Assembly (NCBI GenBank): GCA_025529335.1
Contig: JAMYHX010000123.1
Span: 35,616-99,615 of the forward strand
DNA length: 64,000 bases
Direction of reading: 5' to 3'
DNA from: Rhizopus sp. PT2906
Taxonomy: Eukaryota; Mucoromycota; Mucoromycetes; Mucorales; Rhizopodaceae
Part shown: piece after piece, positions 35,541 through 45,699 of the stretch
How positions within the stretch are numbered: the first letter of the stretch is position 1
How the letters are laid out: every line of letters starts with the position of its first letter
Position numbers and translations under genes: made by a program
Notes under the pieces: generated by a model
What the model saw: the letters and a program-made list of their open reading frames with translations, nothing else
Database searches by the model: none
What the model was told of the DNA's origin: nothing

Positions 35541-38520
35541 GATTCTCCGTCCTAGTTATCGCTAGGACACATCTAGATGCCTTCGGAGTAAGTTGTATAC
35601 ATATGATAACTTTCTTTATATTCTCTCCTCGGTACTTATTAGTCTCATTTGTATATCGTCTCCTTTCGCACGCGTTTTATTTTAATAAAACAGTGCTACA
35701 CTATACTTCTCACCTTGTCTGATTGGCTAATAAAGATCAACCATCACTGCACTTTAATATTGTCATACAGGTATCACTTTTGATGAGCTTTTATTAGTAG
35801 TGGGACAGGAATCATCAAGGAAGGAGTCTTTACCAATTAATAAAGTAACCCCTTTTCCAGCCTTGTTTAATTCACCTGATTTTTTAAACATTCTAACTAA
35901 TACTTTGTTAAAACAACTATCTCCTACTATGTCTGACTAGTTTCAACAAAATAACGACCATATCCCTATCTTGGTTCAACGCGTATATCTCCTTTTCTGA
36001 GTGACACAGCTTATGTTTGCAATATTATCAGAAGAAAAGAGAAGTTTGTGTATATTATTAGACATTTGTCTATCTATTTCGTGTTGGGCATTAAGAATTG
36101 CCCTTATTCTCGTCTCTCTTTTATCTCTCTTTCACTTGGACAATTTTACCTCGTTATTGATTAGTATCAAATATTACTCTCCTTAAAAAAAATTCTAATT
36201 TTTAGTCTTCTTGCGTTAGCCCATAGGCAATAGCTGGCGACACTATAGACTATTTATTAAAGAGAATAAAAGAAAAGGTTTAGCGTAAATGTGATCTAAA
36301 TGGGCCGAGTCAGTCACTTTTCTTGGCTTTTTCGTATTAACTATATGTGGTTACTTTCTTTTTCTCTCTCCCTCTGGCAATTAAATGCCCTTTTTGCGAC
36401 TAATATTGCTTTCATATCAGGCACATTATTTGTTCATAAGCGTATATTATCATTAATTCTATTTTAGCATCAAAGAAATCGAAGCTCTCCTTATCTTGAT
36501 GATAGCTAGTTAGTTATTTGTTTTCTGTATACTTGTGTATTACTGTCTCCTTGCGTAACAAGTTTTCTACTATACTTTATTGCGTATAAAAGTAAAGGTC
36601 TATTGAACTAATTGCAGTGTTCAGTAACAACAAAAATTTCGAATTTAGATTGATATGCCAATAGTTATATCACGAACTTAGCTTTGTAGAAGGATAGCTA
36701 GAACCATACCTTGAAAATATCTTTTCAGTTTCCGTATTCGGTGCATTTCTTATCCTTTTTGCATAAACATAAACTTTTCTATCATGCAAAAAAACTCAAT
36801 AAAAACTCAGAAAATGATGTGTTGGGGGAAAAGTACTGTGTGCAATTGTTCATCATGACTCATGAGTTCACGCCAATATGATTAGTCTAATACTCGCACT
36901 TTTAGTTTCCCAAAGACTGTTGCAAGAGTATAGAGTATTAATTTATACTTTACAGAAGCGTATTTGAAGGTAAAAAGAGCAAGATCACATGAAATTGAAG
37001 AGCTATTCAACTAATTACTCTTCCGAGTTAGTCTGCTTATTATAATTTAACCAACTTTGGTTAACTTTTGATGTGATACGGCCTCTTATCAGGTAGTTAG
37101 TATAATGGACCAACGATCATAATACAAACTTGTTTATTTGAGTATATCACTTGATTCCTAGAGTCAACAACTTCTGGAATCTATATGTAATAGTAGAATC
37201 ATGGTAAATATTAAAGCAGTGGCAACTATTAGGTTTAACACGTTATTTAGTCAAGAGCTTTTATCGACTTGCATTTAAACAACACCTGCTTCAATCTATC
37301 TTTATATGAACTGAAAGGAATCTCATAAACAAACAAATACCGTTGTACAGCATAATAGATCAATAAACCTAGACTTTTGCAAAAAAAAGAAAAAAAGAAA
37401 AAAGTCCTGAGTAACCTTTATTCATATCTGACTTAATCGTTAAACCTTGTCTTGGCTGTCAAATAGGCAGATTCAGTTGCCGAAAATGAAGGTTATTTTA
37501 TATCTTGCTTAAATAACCTTTTTCATAATATACTAACTACATTTAGTGCTCATTATTTTGAGTGACCTTTTTTGCTTTCTATCTAGGTAATTAACGGTGA
37601 TACCACCTTAATAGCTTGTATTACAATTAGTTTTGATCACAACAGACAAACCAATTTTAAACAACAATTTGTTTCGGATTCTTTTTTAGAAAAAAAAACA
37701 AGAAATGGTTGAATCAAACACGATTTCAGTGTCAAATTGTATGCAATCAATGGCTTCTTGATGTAAACTATTATGTGTGAAAAAAAAAGGATCAATATTT
37801 CTTTTACCCACATATATTCCCACGTTTGAATAAAGAGACATTGTGTTAAAAAAACGACATCTGGGATTACAGTTGTTGAGTGAAAAACAGCGCGCGTGTT
37901 GGAACAGAAAAGGGGAATAAATGAAAAAGCAAGGGGGAGAAAGCGTATGGTATCAAAGCATGATCTCCTTATGCTGACTTGATTGCTTTCGATTTGATCT
38001 ATTGATCCACGTTTTGCACCTTGTGCTCATGTAACAGATATTCTGAGATCTGGAATGAAAACAATGTCAAACACATCACCCTTTCAATTCTAAAGCCAGT
38101 TCTCGAAGTGGCCATTGGCCACCATCATGAATTATTACAGGCTTTTGTTTCTTGGCAACAGATAAAAACAGTGGTGTTAAAATGATCTTTTAGCAATTCG
38201 AGATAGCATCTCGAAAAAGAAATAATTTTATGAGAATATGCACTTGGATAATACCAATAGGAATAATGGTTCTCACAGTATCAAAGAACACGCATCTCTG
38301 CATGTATTGTTTACAAGGTGGTTAATATAATCCCGTTTGTACGGTAGAAAACGTAAAAATAGCTTTTTAAAATTTTCTGGCTTCGGAAACACACCTGTAA
38401 ATGACTCTAAGAGGAAAATCCAGAAGAAAAATTTTCGTTCTATCGATGTCTATTGGTCCGAAATGTTCTAGCCTCCTCTTTTTATTCTTCTCCTGAGTGA
38501 TCTCCGAAAGAATTTTTATT
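35541..38520. other. Three kilobases without a recognisable gene
   Basis: AT-rich, with short frames only on both strands (for example a hydrophobic 61-residue frame at 36001-36186 without support). No RNA gene, repeat copy or transposon terminus was recognised. The last 300 bases are the promoter region of the GNAT gene. Confidence 0.4.
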
Positions 38521-38531
38521 GTATATAAAAA
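38521..38531 (+). promoter_or_regulatory. TATA-like element of the GNAT gene
   Basis: TATATAAAAA lies about 45-50 bases upstream of the ATG at 38574 and is followed by a T-rich leader. Confidence 0.4.
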
Positions 38532-38573
38532 GGATTCGTCTTTTTTTTGATGATCTTTTGATCTATACCCATC

Positions 38574-39372
38574 ATGTCTTCTACACTGGCAACTCAAGCT
38601 TCTGAGAGAAAGATTAGTCGAAAATTATCTGTCAACGTCAACCAACATACTGTCAATGTCCGTCCGATCATTAAAGGTTTGTCATGACAATCCTTGTCAT
38701 AGCAACTCCGAGGCTAAAAAAAATATAATCACAGGTGCATTTAAAGAAGCTGCCAACTCATTAACCGAAGCATACTATGGAAACCAAATTATGGGATGGT
38801 GTGTCCGTGGACTGGACCAACGCAAATACGAAGAATTTCTATACACACTATTCAAACATATGATCGACGTTTCCTCTCTACAAAGCCGCGATTTTGCGCT
38901 CCAGGTCGAAGGCTGCAAAGGAGTCTTGCTCTGGACAAACAACCCCAATGGTAACTCATGGCCACGTGTACTCAACACACTCAAGCTAGCCCGCCTGATC
39001 GGTCTATCGGCAGCCATACGTGCAGTGACTCAAGTGAGCCCAAGCTGTGAAAAGATGAAACGCAAGGTGATGGCAAACCACAAGCAATTCATTACGATCG
39101 GATACGTTGGTATCTTGCCTCACGAACAACGTAAAGGATATGGTTCTGCACTGGTTCAACATGTACTGGATAAGGCAGATGAAGCCAAACATCCTGTCTA
39201 TGTCGAAGCTCCTGATACAGCAAGCGTCAAGTTTTTTGAAAATTTTGGATTCAAGGTGCAAGCAACAGCCTTTATAGCTGATTATCCGGTTGCCTTAATG
39301 GTCCGCATGCCCATCCATCTTGGTTCACCCGAACCCCTTCGTGTTAGACCTGGAAGACGTAATTCCGAATAA
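38574..39372 (+). CDS. GNAT-family N-acetyltransferase
   Basis: Two exons, 38574-38676 and 38735-39372, give 246 residues. The C-terminal part has the acetyl-CoA-binding signature: ITIGYVGILPHEQRKGYGSALVQHVLDKAD (the Q/R-x-x-G-x-G/A loop as QRKGYG), then VYVEAPDTASVKFFENFGF, a typical GNAT motif B. The N-terminal half binds substrate and gives no specificity clue. No signal peptide or membrane segment is visible, so it is probably cytosolic. The gene body ends 47 bases before the leader of a Helitron copy, which may supply its 3' untranslated region. Confidence 0.85.
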
Positions 39373-39418
39373 GCATCGCTCTCTTTTCTTGTATATAGTT
39401 TATATCTTTCCGCATTTA

Positions 39419-39530
39419 TATATGTAAATAGTCTCATTACTATTATTAATAATATCACTCTATAACACTCTATAACACTCTATATCACTCTATCACTCTA
39501 TTTGTACTGGAATTAGAAAAAAAATATAAC
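39419..39530 (+). repeat. CACTCTA array and leader before Helitron copy 1
   Basis: Tandem CACTCTATA/CACTCTATC units at 39456-39500 are followed by TTTGTACTGGAATTAGAAAA. A related, diverged array precedes the second Helitron copy at 49351-49470, so this is probably part of the element's left end. Confidence 0.55.
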
Positions 39531-39885
39531 ACTATATATCACTCTAATATATATGTACATATAATAACATCACTAATCATTAAATCACTCTAATATGCAA
39601 ATAACACACACTCTCACCGGAAATAGCCGCACACTGAGCCTTTTTTTTGCCATTTGTTCGAACCGGGTCTCGGACCACAATCATATGAGTTTACTTTTCC
39701 CCTTTTTCTCTCTCTCTTCTGATTTTTTCTTTCTCTCTCCTGATATTTTTACAATTATAATAAAACCCATTTTGAAAAGAATCAGGTATGGACATGCCTT
39801 GAAAAAAAAAAAAGAGAACAAAAAGCCAATTCATATAGTTCTTATTCATTAACATTATGTTCCCATCTTAACGCTTATTAGAAAA

Positions 39886-41073
39886 ATGGAAAACAACAAC
39901 AACCAAAGTACAACCAACTGCTCATCCTGCCGTGCACCTTTAACAGTTGATTCACATCATCGTACCCGTTAAGCATGCAGAGAACGAGTAGCAGCATCAC
40001 GTCGCAGACGTCGTGTCGAAGACGAACACGAAGAAACTGATGTCGCTACTAGACCTAGAGGAAGACCAAGAACAATTGAGTCTTCTGATGCTGAAAGTAG
40101 ATCCAGAGGCAGACTCAGGGCAGAACCTGCTGTCTATATCTTGCAGCTTTCTCGCCTTCGTCCTTTGGGCCTTGAACGTATGGACAAGGAATGCTCACAC
40201 TGTCATGCCTTGCATTGGATCGATGAAAGGCAAAAGACATCATCTTTGAGCAATTCAAGCTGGGAATCATGTTGCAAGCGGGGATCAGTCCAGCTGCTCA
40301 GCTCTTGCCTGACCCACCTCAATACTTGAAGTACTTGCTTGCAAGTACAGACACTCAAGGAAGATACTTTAAGGACAACCTTCGTCAGTATAACGCTGCC
40401 TTTGCGTTTACTTTCTTAGGCTGCAACATTGTCTCGACTGAAGATCGTGCCAACAGCAACAGCAACAGCAACAACAACAACAATAACAATAGAGGTGGAT
40501 TAAACGCCTTTCAGATTCATGGCGCACTTTGTCACCGTCAAAACCCCTTGATTCCAGTTGAAGGCAGTGAGTCTTCCTACGCTTAGCTATATATATTTGA
40601 TCCTTCTTATGCCGCTGAAAGAAGACAAGCAAGAAACAGTAACTTTGATCCTGAGATCATTAGGGAGCTTTCAGTTATGCTTGCTCAATGCAATCCCTTT
40701 GCGCGTGTATATCGTCATGCACATGAGGTACTGAGCAACCATGAGAGCAGTAACGCTATCAGTTATGGTAATGACCAAAGAGAAGACAGTGCGCCATACA
40801 TCATTATCAGCCCATCAATGAGAGTGCGTTTAATTGAAAGAAGCGATAGACGAACTCACAACCTTCCAACAATGGGGGGAGACTGTTGCTGCTACCCCAG
40901 TCGAGTATAGTGATAGAGGCTTCCGTAATGTTGTTCGTACCTTGAGAAGCAATAGCAATCTTCGTCAAACACTGTATTTGAGCAGCACTTTCAACATATC
41001 AGTCAAGCGCATGCTGCATACATGCCAACACACTATGTACTTTTATTTCCACATGGAACATATAGGTGACATT
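39886..41073 (+). mobile_element. Helitron fragment, copy 1 (dead)
   Basis: Encodes, across several frames, the N-terminal part of a Helitron replication protein. It begins MENNNNQSTTNCSSCRAP with a TAA stop at about 39970-39972. Then come MDKECSHCHALHWIDER (a C-x2-C finger), LPDPPQYLKYLLASTD, GGLNAFQIHGALCHRQNPLIP, YIFDPSYAAERRQARN and LAQCNPFARVYRHAHEVL, which follow the order of Helitron helicase-like proteins. From 39913 to 41073 it matches 49779-50939 with no difference that I noticed, including every stop and frameshift. It breaks off before the Rep catalytic domain. Confidence 0.8.
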
Positions 41074-41372
41074 AGGGTTTATGTTTCTTCTTTTCCCTAT
41101 TTACTATTACTTCTTCAATCACTGTTCCTGATGTTTAGATGATGATTTATGACCATCGTGTGTCATCTTAGTATCCTTACCCATCACTTTTATAAAGAAA
41201 ACTACCTTGAGGATCACAGTAAGAAGTGCAGTGTGTCGAAAGTGGAACAACCCTTTCCAACATTTTACTATTAAAGAAAATATGATTAACTAATAAAAAC
41301 AATGTTGTCGATCGTTAACTTAACATGATGGGGTTATCCTCAGGTACTTTTCCCTTTTTTCTTTACTTCGAC

Positions 41373-42082
41373 ATGAAGCAAAAGAAAGACGATGATCCTC
41401 CGCCTCCAAAGGCAAAGCGAAACAAAGGGAAAGGTATGTAAGCTACAAGGTTGATATGACATTTATTAAGGGTTCATTAGCTGTCGATCAGGGGTTCCCT
41501 TCTTTGTTTGCACAAACGCAAACAAATTTATTCAATTAATGTTCAAAATGTATATCAACAAGCAAAAAGGAACTCAAGAAATTGTTAAAAGACCCTTTGA
41601 CAACAGCAAAAAGTATGGCAAAACAAGCACAGTTGGAACTAAAAACCAAAACCCAAGCAAAATCAAACATGTGCCTTTATCTTCTGCTGACCTCCCTTCC
41701 TCCTCTCAACGGAAGCGAATCATTACGTTCGGAAATGGTTCTTTTATTGAGTATGAAAGGAAAACGAGCTGCACCTACTAGATGTATTACTGAAGAAATC
41801 AAACGAAAATGCAAACAATCCAACGGGGGGACCGAATTTGTTTCGGTTGACGAGTACTTAACGAATCAGATCTGTAACAAGTGTAAATCCAAACAATTAA
41901 ATAACATCTCAGTTACTGGATCAAAGCGAAGAGCACATTCTGTCCTCAAGTGTGAATCTTGTTGTACGGTGTGGAATTGCAATGTGAACAGTGCATTAAA
42001 TATAAATGGTATCTTTGTTTACAAATCAAAACATGACAATGAAAATCTTCCTTCCCCTTTCAAAAGACCTTCAAAGGACTAA
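41373..42082 (+). pseudogene. Fanzor relic, locus B (sister of C)
   Basis: A possible first exon, 41373-41433 (MKQKKDDDPPPPKAKRNKGK, then a GTATGT donor), is followed by a broken C-terminal half. The frame 41539-41781 holds the RuvC-II-like KRIITFGNGSF. The adjacent frame 41582-42082 holds MKGKRAAPTRCITEE, VDEYLTNQICNKCKSKQL, the second zinc pair LKCESCCTVW and WNCNVNSALNI. The last replaces the WNRDVNAAKNI of locus C, so the catalytic Asp is Asn (AAT at 41981-41983). RuvC-I is absent. It starts about 300 bases after Helitron copy 1, but no shared boundary was found. Dead by truncation, frameshift and active-site change. Confidence 0.8.
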
Positions 42083-42285
42083 TTATACCGTGAATTTGAT
42101 GCGCTATCTATAACGACAGTGTATTCCTTAACGCCTCAATAAGTACAAAATGAATAAGACGTTATTCATTATTCATTAGTCTTCTAGTTAATAATATCAT
42201 TATTCATTCCTCCCTTTCCAACTGTGTAACGCTTGTTTTATTAATAACCTTGCGCGCCTACGCACGTTCCTGTCTTTATCTCAAA

Positions 42286-42753
42286 TTACCAATCTAATTT
42301 CTTGCTTGAGCATGTCTCTTCTAACGGACAGGCATTAATCGTAGCCCTTCCTCCAAATCCATCTCCATTTCTCTCAAGAGCAAATTCCCAATAATGAAAT
42401 TGACACATCACGATAGGACCAATCTCTGGCGGGTAATCATTCTCGCCAAGTTTGCCATGATAAGATAAGTCTGCTCCTGCATGGGGGCAATACCTATCTG
42501 CAGAATATTTTTTCCCTGTTGACAATGTGATAATGATGCGATCTTTATCATTCGGGTCTATCTGAATAGCCCCTGTATCTTCTTCTTCTTCAAAAGTGTA
42601 TTCAGGCACAACTTGTTTGTTGTTATCATTCTCTTCTTGTCCCTTTTCTTCTATTTTTGATGTCGTATCCCTTTGTCTTTCAATCGGCTTATCTTCCGGT
42701 TTGCTTATAGGTTCTCCATTGACCTTTTTATATTTTATAGTTGGTTCAAACAT
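42286..42753 (-). CDS. Rieske [2Fe-2S] domain protein
   Basis: A single-exon frame of 155 residues. The Rieske ligands are intact: C89-x-H91 in YCPHAGADLSYHG and C117-x2-H120 in CQFHYWEFALE. The spacing fits small soluble ferredoxin-like Rieske proteins. The N-terminal 55 residues are charged and low complexity (KPEDKPIERQRD, EEEED). No membrane segment or twin-arginine signal is visible, so it is not the bc1-complex protein. The partner oxygenase or redox pathway is unknown. A 20-base homopolymer A tract lies just upstream of the start (42772-42787). Confidence 0.85.
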   Translation of the reverse strand: MFEPTIKYKKVNGEPISKPEDKPIERQRDTTSKIEEKGQEENDNNKQVVPEYTFEEEEDTGAIQIDPNDKDRIIITLSTGKKYSADRYCPHAGADLSYHGKLGENDYPPEIGPIVMCQFHYWEFALERNGDGFGGRATINACPLEETCSSKKLDW

Positions 42754-43133
42754 GTAAAAAATGAAGGAAAAAAAAAAAAAAAAAAAAGAGATGTGCGGAA
42801 TACAAAAAAAAGATGGGCATAGATGTTGATTTATGTATTGTACAAAAGAAAGTTATCAATTGACCGGATCTCCATAAGAAAAAAAAAAAAAAAAAAAAAG
42901 AGGATTCATAACATTGCTTTAGTTTTGCTTCTTTATCCATAACATTGATTCTTCTTCATCTGTCTTTTTAAAAGAATGCTTATTTAAACGAGTGGAAGCA
43001 TAATGTTTTGTAAGAAAAGATAAAGATAAAAGTAAAAGAAAAAAGAGACACTTTTATAACAATAAATCATATGAAAAGGAGGTCCGCCCTTAAAATAGAT
43101 AACATTTAAAGTTGTTAAACATATTTACATTGT
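42754..43133. other. Intergenic with homopolymer A tracts
   Basis: Poly-A tracts at about 42770-42787 and 42880-42899 (T tracts in the Rieske transcript direction). Contains the Rieske promoter side and the TRM8 3' end; both genes run on the minus strand. Confidence 0.5.
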
Positions 43134-44101
43134 TTATTTATAATAAGGATCTTCAATTCTGCGATAACAAGCAAGGAACTTATCTCCTTGATTTCGTTCC
43201 ACCTTTTTACCTTCCTCAGTAGCTGTTCTAACATGAGGAACACATGGATCATTTTCCTATTCAATTCATCAATACACGTCTTTAATTGTATACACCTTTA
43301 CTTACACATTCTTCATCAGTTAATCTTTCAAACAAAGGATGTTCATCCAAGTGCTTCACCATCCAAAGATGCAAATCCTTTACATCCGTGATTGTGTACA
43401 GAATACCACCCACACGAAGAACATAAGCATACTCTGCTAAAAGTGTAGGGCTTTTTAAACGTTTAGTTTTGTTATATACTAATACTAAGCCATGTTACCT
43501 GATGATACGAGCCTTGTGTTTTCTTTGCTTAAAGTGAGGATCAGGAAATAAAAAGAACATTTTTGACAGCTGTGCTTTTTCAAAGAAATTGGGTAAAAAC
43601 TTCATAGCGTTCATACGCATAATCGACACGTTCTGATATTGTCCAGGCTTTTGTACTCGAAGTGCCTTTATCCTCTCATACACATAATCTTCTACTTTTG
43701 TACGAATTTCCATACCAAGCATCAATGTATCAGGAAACAAAGGTGCCAAGGCAATCAAAAGACCACCATATCCACATCCGATATCTGCAAACTCTACTTT
43801 CTTTTGAACTTGTCCTTCCTTGGGTGGATAAAATTCAGGATAATGACGAGTCCAGTCCATCAAGGATGGTTCAGGAGGACTAGAATATTCGTATTAATAA
43901 AAAGGCATGCGCGTGTATATATATATATATATATATATATACCAAATACGATACATTACTATTCTAGTTGATGATCAGAGAATGGGTTGGCATGAGCACG
44001 TTGACGATAAAAGCGTTTCTATGAAAATAATAAGCATGATAATACTTTAACAGTAATGACTTGTGATTTACTCTAGGAAGTTTTGCCTCAGTCTCTGACA
44101 T
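43134..44101 (-). CDS. TRM8: tRNA (guanine-N7-)-methyltransferase catalytic subunit
   Basis: Trm8/METTL1 makes m7G46 in tRNA with its partner Trm82/WDR4. Five exons, 44101-44072, 44018-43960, 43879-43499, 43450-43306 and 43256-43134, give 245 residues, all in phase. The start reads MSETEAKLPRKRFYRQRAHANPFSDH. It continues DIGCGYGGLLIALAPLFP (SAM-binding motif I), GMEIRTKVEDYV, and FFLFPDPHFKQRKHKARII, the signature motif of the TrmB family, then a helical C-terminus ending RRIEDPYYK. Intron 2 contains an (AT)n run at 43917-43940. Divergent from the FrnE-like gene. Confidence 0.96.
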
Positions 44102-44379
44102 TATTGTTGTATTAAGAAAGAGAGATTTTTTCTGCTGTCTCTCTCTCTTTCACTCTCTCTCACTTAATTATACAAGCCACCGATCATTATGCTCAAAAAC
44201 TATTATCTCTCATTTTACAGGGTCTCTGCTTAGGTAAAAAAAAAAAAAAGTACACCATCATCATGAATATAGATTCAAAAAACACACTTTATTTTCTAAT
44301 CAAATCAAGTGAGTTTACATCATCTCTATATGCACACATACATGTTGGATGATCTTTTTAAAATAAGAGTCTTCTAAAG

Positions 44380-44410
<31 letters not shown>

Positions 44411-44660
44411 GAAAGGAATGAACAAGGTATTAAAGTAGATAACAAAACACTGTCAAAACAAGTATTTAATAAAATAAATAATGCTCATCTCTCTTTTCTA
44501 TATCCTTCCATTCTTTTCCTTTTACAAAGAGAAAGAGCTGTTGATGTTATTTAAACACAGCGACTTTGTTTCTAATTGATTTGTCATCTTGTTACTTTTA
44601 TAGGCATTAGCCATCGGTTAATAGCTTTTTTCTTTTATTATTATTATTGTTATTACTGTC
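44102..44660. promoter_or_regulatory. Divergent promoter region, TRM8 / FrnE-like gene
   Basis: A 559-base spacer with CT-rich (44125-44160) and GA-rich (44380-44415, GAGAGA) tracts and a poly-A run at about 44237-44249. GA and CT tracts of this kind are common near fungal promoters. No specific operator was recognised. Confidence 0.35.
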
Positions 44661-45412
44661 ATGTCTCAAACCATAAGCATAAAGGCTACTATAGACACTA
44701 TTTGTCCATGGTAAGTATCTAATAATTGACATTGTGCTCAGTTGAACTTAAAACACATCCACAGGTGTTTCATTGGCAAGCGTCGTCTTGATAAGGCAAT
44801 ACAGAAGATGAAAGAAATTAACTCAAATGTATCAATTCAAGTCCAATATCTTCCTTTTCAATTGAACCCTTATCAAGAAGGCTCAGTGGACAAGATGGAA
44901 TCATATAACAAAAAGTTTGGAGAGGACCGAGTGAAGAGTATGATTCCGATGGTCACAAAAGTAGCAGAAGGTGAAGGCATTCATTTGAAGTATGGAGGCG
45001 TTATCTCAAACACTTTTGACTCTCATCGATTGGTTTGGTGGTCTCAACAGTTTGGTAAACAGAGTGAAGTAGTAGAAGAGATTTGCAAGCTGTATTTTGA
45101 GAGGAATGAAGATGTAGGGGATCACGAGTCGCTTGCCAATGCTGCTGAAAGAGCAGGATTAAGTAAAGAAGGCACAATTGAATTTATAAAGAGTGAGCAA
45201 GGTGTATCAGAGGTCAAGGATATGTTACGTAGAAATGCATTCATGGATATTCATGGCGTACCTCATTTTACCATAAATGACAAGTAAGTTCTGAATGCTG
45301 TTATAATTACTGTATATTAACTATTAAATCATAAAGGTACGCTGTATCAGGAGCACAAGAAGCGGATACTCTTGTTAGTGTATTTCAACAGGTCTTATCA
45401 AAAGAACAATAA
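44661..45412 (+). CDS. FrnE/DsbA-like thiol oxidoreductase
   Basis: Three exons, 44661-44710, 44765-45283 and 45337-45412, give 214 residues. The thioredoxin-fold active site CPWCFIGKRRL lies near the N-terminus, typical of the FrnE branch of the DsbA family. It is followed by the helical insert (SYNKKFGEDRVKSMIP) and the cis-Pro loop GVPHFTIND, with the family end YAVSGAQEADTLVSVFQQV. Intron 1 splits the Trp codon of CPWC. No signal peptide is visible, so it is likely cytosolic. Relatives include 2-hydroxychromene-2-carboxylate isomerase-like proteins; the substrate is unknown. The Fanzor element inserts 46 bases after its stop. Confidence 0.9.
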
Positions 45413-45458
45413 ATCACACGCGCATAGACACACGCGTCGTTTCATTACAGGCTTATGC

Positions 45459-45482
45459 AGTATTCGCACTTTAAATTCAGAC
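45459..45482 (+). repeat. Left terminal inverted repeat of the Fanzor element
   Basis: Begins AGTATTCGCACTTTAAATTC; all 24 bases are the exact reverse complement of 48240-48263. Confidence 0.85.
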
Positions 45483-45699
45483 AAATGAATAAAAAATGGA
45501 TATTCACACGAAACAAAAGTTAGGTTGAATATGAAATGTTTTTACCTAGGAAACTATTTATATTTTGGTAGATTGAAGGTAGATCGTGATAATTTTTTTT
45601 TATTAATACATCTTATTCATAAACTTGAAAACTGATACAACTTACACTGTACGGATGTATAAAAGAGTTATATCAATTATACATGAATTTGAACACGCC

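Noticed and set aside
37085..37120. GGTAGTTAGTATAATGG resembling a tRNA D arm
   Set aside because: No T-arm or acceptor stem follows within tRNA length.
39655..39690. tRNA B-box-like GTTCGAACC
   Set aside because: No matching A box, arm pairing or acceptor stem on either strand.
42770..42900. Hydrophobic Phe-rich frame upstream of the Rieske gene
   Set aside because: Produced by two homopolymer tracts.
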